Below are positions 1 to 8,725 of a stretch of 41,215 nucleotides of DNA, in pieces. A program made the position numbers and the translations under genes. This DNA comes from Nocardia sp. (lineage in GTDB: Bacteria > Actinomycetota > Actinomycetes > Mycobacteriales > Mycobacteriaceae). Under the pieces are notes generated by a model, which did not search any database, had not been told where the DNA came from, and worked only from the letters and a program-made list of their open reading frames with translations. The stretch spans positions 1-41,215 of the forward strand of contig JACIXH010000018.1 in NCBI GenBank assembly GCA_014360565.1. The letters are read 5' to 3'. The first letter of the stretch is position 1. Every line of letters begins with the position of its first letter.

Positions 1-2
1 CC

Positions 3-152
3 AAGTTCTCGGTTGCCGGGATCGATAAGCAGCAGGTCGGCCAGATTTCAGCGGTCATCCACGGGCTGCGTAAGCCCGACCCGTACAAGGGCAAGGGCAT
101 CCGCTACGCCGGCGAGGTCGTTCGCCGCAAGGTCGGAAAGACGGGTAAGTGA
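3..152 (+). CDS. rplF: 50S ribosomal protein L6, C-terminal fragment
   Basis: The window opens inside this gene. The last 49 codons are present, ending in TGA at 150-152. The visible tail contains the L6 signature around [19 protein letters not shown] and a basic end ([11 protein letters not shown]), which matches the C-terminus of L6, a large-subunit protein that binds 23S rRNA near the GTPase-associated region. Its stop lies two bases before the ATG of rplR, the expected next gene of the spc ribosomal operon. The N-terminal two thirds lie outside the window, so nothing can be said about its start. Confidence 0.96.
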   Translation, partial: KFSVAGIDKQQVGQISAVIHGLRKPDPYKGKGIRYAGEVVRRKVGKTGK

Positions 153-154
153 TC

Positions 155-562
155 ATGGCGCAAACCGAAAACCAGAAGGCCAAGCGGATTCCGCTGGGCA
201 AGGACGCATCGACGAAGCGTCGTCTGTCGAAGACTCGCCGTCACTTCCGTCTGCGCAAGAAGGTCGAAGGCACCACCGAGCGTCCGCGCCTGGTGGTCAA
301 CCGCTCCTCGCGGCACCTGCACGCTCAGCTCGTCGACGATTCGGTCGGCAAGACCATCGCCGCCGCGTCCTCGATCGAGGCCGATGTGCGTGCGCTGGAG
401 GGCGACAAGTCCGCCAAGGGCGCCAAGGTCGGTCAGCTGATCGCCGAGCGCGCCAAGGCTGCCGGTATCGAGTCGGTCGTGTTCGACCGTGGTGGTCACG
501 ACTACCACGGCCGTATCGCGGCGCTGGCCGATGCCGCTCGTGAAGGCGGGTTGAAGTTCTGA
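155..562 (+). CDS. rplR: 50S ribosomal protein L18
   Basis: A 135-residue L18, the large-subunit protein that binds 5S rRNA with L5. The family pattern is clear: a basic N-terminus ([16 protein letters not shown]), then [20 protein letters not shown], and the conserved C-terminal block [20 protein letters not shown] ending GLKF. An in-frame GTG at 149 would add two residues but overlaps the rplF stop. The ATG at 155 gives the usual actinobacterial start [11 protein letters not shown] and is preferred. It sits between rplF and rpsE in the standard spc order. Confidence 0.96.
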   Translation: MAQTENQKAKRIPLGKDASTKRRLSKTRRHFRLRKKVEGTTERPRLVVNRSSRHLHAQLVDDSVGKTIAAASSIEADVRALEGDKSAKGAKVGQLIAERAKAAGIESVVFDRGGHDYHGRIAALADAAREGGLKF

Positions 563-593
563 TGACTGTTATTTCGAACGGAAGGAACGTCTG

Positions 594-1244
594 ATGCCGG
601 GACGTCAGCGGCGTGACGGCGGCAACGGACCCGCCGGACAGAACACCAACAGCAGCGGTGGCCCCGAGGGCAACCGTCGCGGCGGCGGCGACCGTCGCGG
701 TGGCGGCGATCGTCGGGACAACGCTGCCGAGAAGAACCAGCTCGAGCGCGTCGTCGCGATCAACCGCGTCTCCAAGGTCGTGAAGGGTGGTCGTCGCTTC
801 AGCTTCACCGCCCTCGTGATCGTCGGTGACGGCAACGGTCTGGTCGGCGTCGGCTACGGCAAGGCCAAGGAAGTTCCCGCGGCCATCCAGAAGGGTGTCG
901 AGGAGGCTCGTAAGAGCTTCTTCCGCGTCCCGATGATCGGCTCGACCATCACCCACCCGGTTCAGGGTGAGGCGGCGGCCGGTGTCGTCATGCTGCGTCC
1001 GGCTTCGCCCGGTACCGGTGTGATCGCCGGTGGCGCGGCGCGTGCCGTGCTCGAATGCGCCGGCATTCACGACATTCTGGCCAAGTCGCTCGGTAGCGAC
1101 AATGCGATCAACGTCGTTCACGCGACGGTTGCCGCGCTCAAGATGCTCCAGCGTCCCGAAGAGGTTGCCGCGCGTCGTGGTCTGCCGATCGAGGATGTCG
1201 CTCCGGCGGGCATGCTGCGTGCGCGTGCGGGACAGGGAGCCTGA
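594..1244 (+). CDS. rpsE: 30S ribosomal protein S5
   Basis: A 216-residue S5, a small-subunit protein needed for decoding accuracy. From about residue 45 the S5 double-stranded RNA-binding domain is visible ([19 protein letters not shown], then [15 protein letters not shown]). The C-terminal domain follows ([19 protein letters not shown], then [15 protein letters not shown]). The first ~45 residues are an Arg/Gly/Asn-rich extension with a doubled RRGGGD unit, a low-complexity tail typical of actinobacterial S5. The ribosome-binding site GAAGGA lies 7-12 bases before the ATG. The stop is one base before rpmD. Confidence 0.96.
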   Translation: MPGRQRRDGGNGPAGQNTNSSGGPEGNRRGGGDRRGGGDRRDNAAEKNQLERVVAINRVSKVVKGGRRFSFTALVIVGDGNGLVGVGYGKAKEVPAAIQKGVEEARKSFFRVPMIGSTITHPVQGEAAAGVVMLRPASPGTGVIAGGAARAVLECAGIHDILAKSLGSDNAINVVHATVAALKMLQRPEEVAARRGLPIEDVAPAGMLRARAGQGA

Positions 1245-1245
1245 C

Positions 1246-1425
1246 ATGGCAGATCTCAAGGTGACCCAGATCAAGAGCACGATCGGTGCCAAGGCGAACC
1301 AGCGCGACAGCCTGCGGACCCTCGGCCTGCGGAAGATCCGCCAGTCGGTGGTTCGTGAGGACAACGCTCAGAACCGCGGTCTGATCAATGTCGTGCGCCA
1401 CCTCGTAACAGTTGAGGAGGTCTGA
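1246..1425 (+). CDS. rpmD: 50S ribosomal protein L30
   Basis: A 59-residue L30 with the normal family length. It begins [16 protein letters not shown] and carries the core pattern [20 protein letters not shown] and the conserved end [16 protein letters not shown] longer in-frame reading starting at 1030 lies inside rpsE in another frame and is spurious. The ATG at 1246 is preceded by GGGAG in the rpsE end. It is tightly packed between rpsE (1-bp gap) and rplO, so translation is probably coupled. Confidence 0.95.
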   Translation: MADLKVTQIKSTIGAKANQRDSLRTLGLRKIRQSVVREDNAQNRGLINVVRHLVTVEEV

Positions 1426-1426
1426 C

Positions 1427-1870
1427 ATGACCATCAAATTGCACCACCTGCGTCCTGCGCCGGGTTCCAAGACCGAGAAGACCCGTGTGGGTCGCGGTGA
1501 GGGTTCCAAGGGCAAGACCGCCGGTCGTGGTACCAAGGGCACCAAGGCACGCAAGAACGTCCCCGCGGCGTTCGAGGGTGGCCAGATGCCGCTGCACATG
1601 CGTCTGCCGAAGCTTCGCGGCTTCACCAACCGCTTCCGGGTCGAGTACCAGGTCGTCAACGTTGGTCGCATCGCCGAGCTGTTCCCCCAGGGCGGCGTTA
1701 TCGGTAAGGCAGAACTCGTCGAGGCAGGCGCCGTTCGCAAGAACGAGCTCGTCAAGGTTCTCGGCGACGGCGAGATCGGTGTCGCCATCCAGGTGACCGC
1801 CGACAAGGTGACCGGCTCCGCCAAGGAGAAGATCACCGCCGCCGGTGGCACTGTCACCGAACTGGCCTGA
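1427..1870 (+). CDS. rplO: 50S ribosomal protein L15
   Basis: A 147-residue L15, a late-assembling large-subunit protein. The Gly-rich basic N-terminal half is characteristic ([20 protein letters not shown]), followed by [18 protein letters not shown] and the C-terminal domain ending [11 protein letters not shown] reading from 1412 would add five residues, but the ATG at 1427 has a strong GAGGAGG site 6-12 bases upstream (in the rpmD end) and is the usual start. It is the last ribosomal gene here. A strong hairpin follows at 1891-1923. Confidence 0.95.
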   Translation: MTIKLHHLRPAPGSKTEKTRVGRGEGSKGKTAGRGTKGTKARKNVPAAFEGGQMPLHMRLPKLRGFTNRFRVEYQVVNVGRIAELFPQGGVIGKAELVEAGAVRKNELVKVLGDGEIGVAIQVTADKVTGSAKEKITAAGGTVTELA

Positions 1871-1890
1871 CGGTACTGTAGTCAACAGCT

Positions 1891-1923
1891 GACACCGGAC
1901 GAGTCGCGAGCTCGTCCGGTGTC
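1891..1923 (+). terminator. Strong hairpin between rplO and secY, probable terminator
   Basis: A perfect 13-bp inverted repeat: GACACCGGACGAG at 1891-1903 pairs with CTCGTCCGGTGTC at 1911-1923 around a 7-base loop. Only a weakly T-rich stretch (ACTGTTAGAGTT) follows. That fits the hairpin-dominant terminators common in high-GC actinobacteria better than a textbook T-tract terminator. It suggests that rplF-rplO and secY-adk-map are at least partly separate transcription units. Positions 1924-2034 probably hold the secY promoter, but I could not identify convincing -35/-10 boxes. Confidence 0.75.
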
Positions 1924-2034
1924 ACTGTTAGAGTTCCAAGTGTTGTCTGCCAAGCTCGTCATCGGCTGACGATTCCACATGCTGTCCAGTGGTCCAGTCG
2001 CATGGCATGACCATGTCGTTCGCCAGGAGGATTT

Positions 2035-3357
2035 GTGCTTTCCGCCTTCGTATCGGCCTTCCGGACTCCGGACTTACGGCGGAAGATTCTCTTCACGCTG
2101 GGGTTGATCGCGCTGTACCGGTTGGGTGCCGCGCTGCCGTCCCCCGGTGTCGACTACCAGAACGTCCAGGAATGCGTGAAGCTGGTCTCCGGTGGCGAAT
2201 CCGCCGGTATCTACCAGCTCATCAACCTGTTCTCCGGTGGTGCGCTGCTGCAGCTCTCGGTGTTCGCGATCGGCATCATGCCGTATATCACCGCGAGCAT
2301 CATCGTCCAGCTGCTGACCGTCGTCATCCCGCGGTTCGAGGAACTGCGCAAGGAAGGCCAATCCGGCCAGACCAAGATGACGCAGTACACCCGATATCTA
2401 TCTGTCGCATTGGCGATTCTGCAGGCCACCGGCCTCGTTGCGCTCGCCGCACGCGGTCAGCTCCTGCAGGGCTGTAACGAGCCGATCCTCGCCGACACCA
2501 GCATCTTCGGCATGGTCATCATCGTGCTGGTGATGACAGCGGGCGCCGCGCTGGTCATGTGGTTCGGCGAGCAGATCACCGAACGTGGTGTCGGTAACGG
2601 CATGTCGCTGCTCATCTTCGCCGGTATCACTGCTCGTATCCCGCTCGACGGCAAGGCCATTCTGGATACCCGCGGTGGTCTGGTCTTCGGCCTGGTGTGC
2701 GTTGCCGTGCTGGCGATCATTGTCGCGGTGATCTTCGTAGAGCAGGGTCAGCGCCGGATTCCGGTGCAGTACGCCAAGCGCGTTGTCGGTCGCAAGATGT
2801 ACGGCGGCTCGTCGACGTACCTGCCGCTGAAGGTCAACCAGGCCGGTGTCATCCCGGTGATCTTCGCGTCCTCGCTGCTCTACCTGCCCAACCTGGTCGC
2901 ACAGCTGACCGGGTCGAGCACGGCGACGGAGCCGAGCTGGTGGCAGGAGGTGATCCAGAAGTATCTGGTCGACCCGAGCAACCCGGTCTATATCGCCATC
3001 TACTTCGGCTTGATCATGTTCTTCACTTACTTCTACGTCGCGATCACCTTCAACCCGGAGGAGCGCGCCGACGAGATGAAGAAGTTCGGTGGCTTCATCC
3101 CGGGCTACCGGCCCGGTAAGCCCACCGCCGACTACCTGAACTTCGTCCTGAGCCGCATCACCCTGCCTGGCTCGATCTACCTCGGTGCGGTCACCGTGCT
3201 CCCGAGCATTTTCCTCGGCGGGGGCAGCACGGGCCAGTCGGCGAACATGGCCTTCGGCGGTGCCGCGGTGCTCATCATGGTCAGCGTGGGTCTCGACACG
3301 GTCAAGCAGATCGAGAGCCAGCTGATGAATCGAAATTACGAAGGGTTCCTCAAGTGA
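2035..3357 (+). CDS. secY: Protein translocase subunit SecY
   Basis: A 440-residue SecY, the channel-forming core of the Sec translocon in the cytoplasmic membrane. The sequence shows the expected ten hydrophobic segments. Family blocks include [33 protein letters not shown], the cytosolic C4 loop region [36 protein letters not shown], and the C5 loop [13 protein letters not shown]. The start is GTG at 2035, directly preceded by AGGAGG with 4-bp spacing. The stop overlaps the adk start by 4 nt (GTGA), so the two are translationally coupled. Confidence 0.97.
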   Translation: MLSAFVSAFRTPDLRRKILFTLGLIALYRLGAALPSPGVDYQNVQECVKLVSGGESAGIYQLINLFSGGALLQLSVFAIGIMPYITASIIVQLLTVVIPRFEELRKEGQSGQTKMTQYTRYLSVALAILQATGLVALAARGQLLQGCNEPILADTSIFGMVIIVLVMTAGAALVMWFGEQITERGVGNGMSLLIFAGITARIPLDGKAILDTRGGLVFGLVCVAVLAIIVAVIFVEQGQRRIPVQYAKRVVGRKMYGGSSTYLPLKVNQAGVIPVIFASSLLYLPNLVAQLTGSSTATEPSWWQEVIQKYLVDPSNPVYIAIYFGLIMFFTYFYVAITFNPEERADEMKKFGGFIPGYRPGKPTADYLNFVLSRITLPGSIYLGAVTVLPSIFLGGGSTGQSANMAFGGAAVLIMVSVGLDTVKQIESQLMNRNYEGFLK

Positions 3358-3899
3358 GAGTTGTTCTGCTCGGTCCGCCGGGTGCCGGCAAAGGTACTCA
3401 GGCCGTCCTGCTGTCAGAGAAGCTGGGCGTTCCGCACATCTCCACCGGAGACCTCTTCCGCGCGAACATCAGCCAGCAGACCGCCCTCGGTCGCGAGGCG
3501 CAGAAGTACATGGACGCGGGCGACCTCGTCCCCAGCGACGTGACCAACCGCATGGTCGAGGCCCGCGTGGCCGAGCCGGATGCCGCGAACGGCTTCGTGC
3601 TCGACGGCTACCCGCGCACGGTCGACCAGGGTGATGCGCTGAAGAAGATCCTCGAGCACCACGGCACCGCGGTCGACGCCGTGCTGTGCTTCGTGGTGCC
3701 CGAGTCGCTGCTCAAGGAGCGGATGCTCGCGCGTGGCCGTGCCGACGACACCGAAGAGGTGATCGACAACCGCCTGCGCGTCTACCGCGAGGAGACCGAG
3801 CCGTTGCTCGAGTACTACGACGGTCTGGTCGTGACGGTCGAGGGTGTCGGCGAAGTCGACGAAGTCAACGGGCGGGCGCTGAAGGCGCTCGGTCAGTAG
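3354..3899 (+). CDS. adk: Adenylate kinase
   Basis: A 181-residue adenylate kinase, which interconverts ATP + AMP and 2 ADP in the cytosol. The P-loop [10 protein letters not shown] is at residues 7-16. The AMP-binding region [10 protein letters not shown] and the DGYPRTVDQ block follow at about 84-92. The LID domain is short ([19 protein letters not shown]), the usual form in actinobacteria. The start is GTG at 3354 inside the secY stop. The 59-bp gap to map contains a small 6-bp-stem hairpin (3909-3924) with no T-tract, too weak to call a terminator. Confidence 0.96.
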   Translation: MRVVLLGPPGAGKGTQAVLLSEKLGVPHISTGDLFRANISQQTALGREAQKYMDAGDLVPSDVTNRMVEARVAEPDAANGFVLDGYPRTVDQGDALKKILEHHGTAVDAVLCFVVPESLLKERMLARGRADDTEEVIDNRLRVYREETEPLLEYYDGLVVTVEGVGEVDEVNGRALKALGQ

Positions 3900-3958
3900 G
3901 TTCGGTTTCCCCGCGCGAGCGGGGGCTGAGCCCCAGCGGATCGGAGTACTGAGGCCGG

Positions 3959-4756
3959 ATGGTCTTCAACCGTAAGAAGAAGGTCGTGCCGTTCCGTTCG
4001 GCGGGCGAGCTCGATGCCATGCAGGCAGCGGGCGCGATCGTCGGACGGACGCTGGTCGCCGTTCGCGCGGCGGCCAAGCCCGGTGTTTCGACGCTCGAGC
4101 TCGATCAGGTCGCCGAGGCGACGATCCGCGACGCGGGCGCTGTTCCGTCGTTCAAGGGCTATCACGGCTTCCCCGGCTCGATCTGTTCTTCGGTCAACGA
4201 CCGTGTGGTCCACGGCATCCCCTCGGCGAGTGACATCCTCACCGAGGGCGATCTCGTGTCCATCGACTGCGGCGCCATCCTCGACGGCTGGCACGGCGAC
4301 TCGGCGTGGACCTTCGGTATCGGCGCCATCATCGAGGCCGACCAGCTGCTCAGTGAAGCGACCAAGCTCTCGATGGAGGCGGGCATCGCGGCGATGCTGC
4401 CCGACAACCGGCTCACCGACGTCTCCCACGCGATCGAGCTGGGTACGCGCGCGGCCGAGCAGGCGCACGGTCGCCAGTACGGCATCGTCGACGGTTACGG
4501 TGGCCACGCCATCGGCCGCGAGATGCACATGGATCCGTTCCTGCCCAACGAAGGCGCGCCCGGTAAGGGCCCGCGCCTGGTGGTGGGGTCGGTGCTGGCG
4601 ATCGAACCGATGCTGACGCTCGGTACCACCGACACCAAGACCCTCGATGACGACTGGACCGTGGTCACCACCGACGGGACGCGCGCGGCGCATTGGGAGC
4701 ACAGCGTCGCTGTCACCGAGGACGGGCCGCGCATTCTCACGCTGCGCCCCGAGTAG
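3959..4756 (+). CDS. map: Type I methionine aminopeptidase
   Basis: A 265-residue methionine aminopeptidase that removes the initiator Met from new proteins. The pita-bread-fold metal ligand blocks are visible: [20 protein letters not shown] (two Asp ligands), [13 protein letters not shown] (His), VLAIEPML (Glu) and the final [14 protein letters not shown] (Glu). It lacks the N-terminal SH3-binding linker extension of mycobacterial MapB-type enzymes. It begins [21 protein letters not shown]. Its position after adk is the standard SecY-Adk-Map cluster. Confidence 0.95.
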   Translation: MVFNRKKKVVPFRSAGELDAMQAAGAIVGRTLVAVRAAAKPGVSTLELDQVAEATIRDAGAVPSFKGYHGFPGSICSSVNDRVVHGIPSASDILTEGDLVSIDCGAILDGWHGDSAWTFGIGAIIEADQLLSEATKLSMEAGIAAMLPDNRLTDVSHAIELGTRAAEQAHGRQYGIVDGYGGHAIGREMHMDPFLPNEGAPGKGPRLVVGSVLAIEPMLTLGTTDTKTLDDDWTVVTTDGTRAAHWEHSVAVTEDGPRILTLRPE

Positions 4757-4830
4757 TTCATCGGCGACTTTCCGGTGAAGTAATCTTTCTAATCCGCCTG
4801 GTTGCCGGCGCGATCCTGTATCTCTGAGTG

Positions 4831-5910
4831 ATGAGATCTCGCATCGCGCTGGTCGCTTGCGCGGCGACGGCACTGCTCGCGGGTTGTGCCGAGCCGCCGC
4901 CGGACGCGCGCTACACGGGATCGGGCAACACCTACGGCACCGCGAACGCGGGTTTCGAAACCTGCATGGTGACCGACGCGGGCGGCGTGGACGACAAGTC
5001 GTTCAACGAATCCGGCTGGAACGGGGTCAAAGCCGCGATCGATGCCAACCCCGGCGTCTACGGTTCTTACCGCCAGTCCAACAGCTCCGCCGACTACGAG
5101 CCCAACCTGCGAGCCTCGGCCGACGACGACTGCGATCTGGTGATCGGTGTCGGCGGCCTGATGGCCGAGGCGGTGGCACAGGTGGCGGGGGAGTATCCCG
5201 ATCAGCGCTTCGCGATCGTCGACGCGCACGTCGAGTTGGACAATGTCTACTCGATGGAGTTCAACGCCGCTCAATCGTCTTATCTGGCAGGCTATCTCGC
5301 GGCCGGAATGTCCAAGACCGGCCGGGTCGCCACCTGGGGCGGCATGCAGATTCCCGCGGTGACCATCTTCATGGACGGCTTTGCCGCCGGCGTGGCCGGG
5401 TACAACGCGGCGCACGGCACCGCGATCGCCGTGCTCGGCTGGGACGTCGAAGACCAGAACGGTTCGTTCACCGGCAATTTCGACGATACGAGCGCTGGTC
5501 GCTCGCTCACCGAGAACTTCATCGCCCAGGGCGCCGACGTGATCCATCCGGTGGCCGGGCCGGTCGGGATGGGCGGGGCCTCCGCCGTGCAGGACTCGTC
5601 GAACGTGTCGATGATCTGGGTGGATTCCGACGGCTACGAGGCCGTTGCGGAGTACAAGGACATCATGTTGTCCTCCTCGATGAAGGACATCTCCGCCGCG
5701 GTGCGCGTGGCGATCGACAATGCCTACGGCGAGGGCGTCAAAGACGGTCGGTACGTGGGCACCCTGAGCAATGCCGGGGTCGGGCTGGCGCCGTTCCACG
5801 ACTTCGACGCGAAGGTGCCCGAGCCGCTGAAACAGGAGCTCACCGCCCTGCGACGCGACATCGTCGACGGCAAGATCGTGGTCGACTCCCCGGCCGCCCC
5901 GAAGCTGTAG
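4831..5910 (+). CDS. BMP-family lipoprotein, nucleoside-type ABC transporter substrate-binding protein
   Basis: A 359-residue extracytoplasmic binding protein of the basic membrane protein (Bmp/PnrA) family. A signal peptide ends in the lipobox LLAGC (Cys19), so it should be lipid-anchored on the outer face of the membrane. Family blocks are VTDAGGVDDKSFNESGWNG near the N-terminus, DLVIGVGGLMAEAV, and the C-terminal SSMKDISAAVRVAIDNA and GTLSNAGVGLAPFHDF. Characterised relatives (PnrA, BmpA-D, YufN) bind nucleosides, so a purine or other nucleoside is the likely ligand. It is first of a four-gene operon. ATG 4831 is chosen over the adjacent GTG 4828 because it leaves the signal peptide intact. 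Confidence 0.92.
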   Translation: MRSRIALVACAATALLAGCAEPPPDARYTGSGNTYGTANAGFETCMVTDAGGVDDKSFNESGWNGVKAAIDANPGVYGSYRQSNSSADYEPNLRASADDDCDLVIGVGGLMAEAVAQVAGEYPDQRFAIVDAHVELDNVYSMEFNAAQSSYLAGYLAAGMSKTGRVATWGGMQIPAVTIFMDGFAAGVAGYNAAHGTAIAVLGWDVEDQNGSFTGNFDDTSAGRSLTENFIAQGADVIHPVAGPVGMGGASAVQDSSNVSMIWVDSDGYEAVAEYKDIMLSSSMKDISAAVRVAIDNAYGEGVKDGRYVGTLSNAGVGLAPFHDFDAKVPEPLKQELTALRRDIVDGKIVVDSPAAPKL

Positions 5911-5921
5911 AGGACAAGCAC

Positions 5922-7439
5922 ATGCGACTCGAAGCGCAGGGACTGACAAAGGCATTCGGCTCGTTTCTCGCCGACGACAGCGTCGATCTGGTGGTCGAGC
6001 CGGGGCAGGTGCACGCGATCCTCGGGGAGAACGGCGCGGGCAAATCGACGCTGATGAACATGCTGTACGGCATCCTCGAACCGACCGGCGGGCAGATCCT
6101 GATCGACGGCGAGCCGGTGCGGCTGCGTTCGCCGGGCGATGCCATCGCGGCGGGAATCGGCATGGTGCATCAGCATTTCAAGCTGGTCGGGCCGTTCAGC
6201 GTCGCCGACAACGTGCAGCTCGGTCGCGAACATGTCAAACGGGGCAGCCTCGATCGGGCGACCGCGCGCCGGGCGGTGCTCGAGGTGTCCGAGCAGTACG
6301 GGCTGGCCCTCGACCCGGACGCGATCTGCGAGCAGCTCCCGGTCGGCGTGCAGCAGCGTGTCGAGATCGTGAAGGCGTTGTCGGGCAGGACCGATCTGCT
6401 GATCCTGGACGAGCCGACCGCGGTGCTCACACCGCCCGAAGTCGCCGAGCTGCTCGGGATCATCGGCAACCTCACCGACTCGGGGATGTCGGTGATCTTC
6501 ATCAGCCACAAGCTCAAAGAGGTGAAGGCGATCGCGGACACGATCACCGTGCTGCGGCGCGGGAAGGTCGTGGCGCAGGCCTCGCCGGACGACAGTGAGG
6601 CCGAGCTGGCGTCGGCGATGGTCGGGCGGTCGGTGGTATTGACCGTGGACCGACCGCAAGCGCAACCGGGCGAGATCGCCCTCGACATCAAGGATCTGAC
6701 GGTGCTCGGCGAGCGCGGGACACCGATGCTGGACGGGCTGAATCTGCAGGTTCGCAGCGGTGAGATCGTCGGGCTGGCGGGGGTCGAGGGCAACGGTCAG
6801 ACCGAGCTGGCCAGGGCGGTGCTGGGAACCGTCACACCCGCGGGCGGGTCGATCGACATGGGCGGTGTCGCGGTCACCGGGTGGGATCCGTATCGGCGGA
6901 TCGTCGCCGGGCTCGGCTACATCCCCGAGGATCGCGGCCGCGACGGGCTGGCCGCCGATTTCACGGTCGCCGAGAACCTCGTGCTCAATCAATACCGCGA
7001 CAAACCGCTGTCGAATCGGGGCGTGGTCGACGCGGCGGCGGTGCGAACGCTGGCAGACAAGGCCATCGCCGATTTCGACATCCGCACCGCAGGGCCGGGG
7101 GAGCTGGTGTCAGCGCTCTCGGGTGGCAACCAGCAGAAGGTAGTGATCGCGCGCGAATTCTCCAGGCCGCGTTCGGTTCTGGTGGCCGCGCAACCCACCC
7201 GCGGCGTGGATGTCGGCGCCATCGAGTTCATTCACCGCCGCCTGGTCGCCGAACGTGATTCGGGGACCGCGGTCCTGCTCATCTCCGCCGAGCTGGACGA
7301 GATCCTGGCCCTGTCCGACCGCATCGCGGTGATCCACAACGGGCAGATCGTGGGTGTGCTGGAGCCGGACACACCGCGCGAGATCATCGGTCAGCTGATG
7401 GCAGGCCACCGTCCCGCAGATCCAGCCCCCGCGAGCTGA
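5922..7439 (+). CDS. ABC transporter ATP-binding protein, double-domain nucleoside/sugar type
   Basis: A 505-residue ATPase with two fused nucleotide-binding domains, the architecture of the BMP-nucleoside and ribose importers (YufO/RbsA class). Domain 1 has Walker A GENGAGKST (residues 35-43) and Walker B LLILDEP (Asp163-Glu164). Its signature is degenerate (LPVGVQQRVEI). Domain 2 has a degenerate Walker A (GVEGNGQTEL) but a proper signature LSGGNQQKVVIARE at 399-412. Such asymmetry is normal in this class. It starts at ATG 5922, 11 bp after the binding-protein stop, and is followed 8 bp later by the first permease. Confidence 0.94.
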   Translation: MRLEAQGLTKAFGSFLADDSVDLVVEPGQVHAILGENGAGKSTLMNMLYGILEPTGGQILIDGEPVRLRSPGDAIAAGIGMVHQHFKLVGPFSVADNVQLGREHVKRGSLDRATARRAVLEVSEQYGLALDPDAICEQLPVGVQQRVEIVKALSGRTDLLILDEPTAVLTPPEVAELLGIIGNLTDSGMSVIFISHKLKEVKAIADTITVLRRGKVVAQASPDDSEAELASAMVGRSVVLTVDRPQAQPGEIALDIKDLTVLGERGTPMLDGLNLQVRSGEIVGLAGVEGNGQTELARAVLGTVTPAGGSIDMGGVAVTGWDPYRRIVAGLGYIPEDRGRDGLAADFTVAENLVLNQYRDKPLSNRGVVDAAAVRTLADKAIADFDIRTAGPGELVSALSGGNQQKVVIAREFSRPRSVLVAAQPTRGVDVGAIEFIHRRLVAERDSGTAVLLISAELDEILALSDRIAVIHNGQIVGVLEPDTPREIIGQLMAGHRPADPAPAS

Positions 7440-7447
7440 GGACTTCC

Positions 7448-8725
7448 ATGCCGAGTACGACCACCGAGCCGGACATCGACTCACCCGGCGAGCGCACACC
7501 CCGCAAGCGCGACGCCGGCCGCACTTTCATCGGGTATCTGACCGAGGCCAACAGCGTGATGGTGACGATCTATTCGTTGCTGCTGGCCTTCGCGATCGGC
7601 GCCCTGCTGATCATCGTTTCCGACGCGTCGGTCCGCAGTGCCTGGGGCTACTTCTTCAATCGCCCCGCCGACGCGCTGAGCTTCTCGTGGCAGGCGGTGA
7701 GCACGGGATATCGCGACATGTTCGAAGGCGCGATCATCGACCTCGGACGTGTGCAGCAGTATCTCGACGGCGACGCCACGCTGGCCCAGGTGCTGCGACC
7801 GATCTCGGAGACGCTCACCTACGCGACCCCGCTGATCTTCACCGGTCTCGCGGTCGGCCTGGCATTCCGGGCCGGGCTGTTCAATATCGGCGGGCACGGG
7901 CAGTTCATCTTCGGCATGCTCGGCGGCGTGATCGTCGGGTTCGCGCTCGACCTCCCACCGCTGCTGCACGTGCCCCTGGCACTGCTCGCCGGTGCGCTCG
8001 CCGGTGGTCTGCTCGGGGCGATACCCGGCGTGCTCAAGGCGAAAACCGGGGCACACGAAGTCATCTCGTCGATCATGCTGAACAACATCGCCACCTATTT
8101 CCTGCTGTGGGCATTGGGCACCACATTCATTCATTCGACGACCTCGCAGGAGCTGGTCTCCAAGCAGGTGGACTTCTCCGGTCGGCTGCCGCGTTTGCTC
8201 GGGTGGGCCGGTTCGGGGTTGCGGGTCAGCGCGGGGCTGTTGCTCGGGTTGGCGCTCGCGGCCGGAATCTGGTGGCTGCTGCGTAAATCCACCTTCGGAT
8301 ACCGGATTCGGGCGGTCGGCGCCAATACGCATGCGGCGGCGACGGCGGGCATCGACATCGGGCGCACCTTCATCACCACGATGGGGGTATCGGGCGGGCT
8401 GGCCGGTTTGGGCGGGGCCGCACTGGTGCTCGGGTTGAATCCGTACACGGTGAATCCGGGAACGGTCGCGGAGTTCGGATTCGACGGGATCACCGTCGCG
8501 CTGCTCGGGCGGGCGCATCCGGGTGGGATCGTCGCCGCGGCGCTGCTGTTCGGTGCGTTGAAGTCGGGCACGTTGCACATGCAGCCCGCTATCCCGGTCG
8601 AGATGTCGACCTTGCTGCAGGCGGTGATCGTGCTGTTCGTCGCCGCGCCCGCGCTGGTGAAGACCCTGCTGCACCTGCGCACGCCGCGTGGCGGCCTCAA
8701 CACTCTGGAAGCGAGGGGCTGGTGA
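7448..8725 (+). CDS. ABC transporter permease, nucleoside-type (first subunit)
   Basis: A 425-residue inner-membrane permease of the branched-chain/ribose/BMP type (BPD_transp_2). A ~30-residue hydrophilic N-terminus precedes a long run of membrane segments. Diagnostic blocks are FRAGLFNIGGHGQFIFG and the cytoplasmic coupling region KAKTGAHEVISSIMLNNIA. It pairs with the next gene to form the channel and follows the ATPase by 8 bp. Its stop overlaps the next start by 4 nt (GTGA), which supports stoichiometric synthesis of the two permeases. Confidence 0.93.
   Translation: MPSTTTEPDIDSPGERTPRKRDAGRTFIGYLTEANSVMVTIYSLLLAFAIGALLIIVSDASVRSAWGYFFNRPADALSFSWQAVSTGYRDMFEGAIIDLGRVQQYLDGDATLAQVLRPISETLTYATPLIFTGLAVGLAFRAGLFNIGGHGQFIFGMLGGVIVGFALDLPPLLHVPLALLAGALAGGLLGAIPGVLKAKTGAHEVISSIMLNNIATYFLLWALGTTFIHSTTSQELVSKQVDFSGRLPRLLGWAGSGLRVSAGLLLGLALAAGIWWLLRKSTFGYRIRAVGANTHAAATAGIDIGRTFITTMGVSGGLAGLGGAALVLGLNPYTVNPGTVAEFGFDGITVALLGRAHPGGIVAAALLFGALKSGTLHMQPAIPVEMSTLLQAVIVLFVAAPALVKTLLHLRTPRGGLNTLEARGW

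Noticed and set aside
3909..3924. Hairpin between adk and map as a terminator
   Set aside because: Only a 6-bp stem with no T-tract, in a 59-bp gap of a conserved operon.
4757..4830. Promoter of the BMP transporter operon
   Set aside because: AT-richer stretch with TAATCT-like boxes, but no pair with convincing -35/-10 spacing could be chosen.
4857..5921. Upstream extension of the ABC ATPase frame to 4857
   Set aside because: It overlaps the entire BMP lipoprotein gene in another frame and is Arg/Gly-rich. The ATPase begins at ATG 5922.
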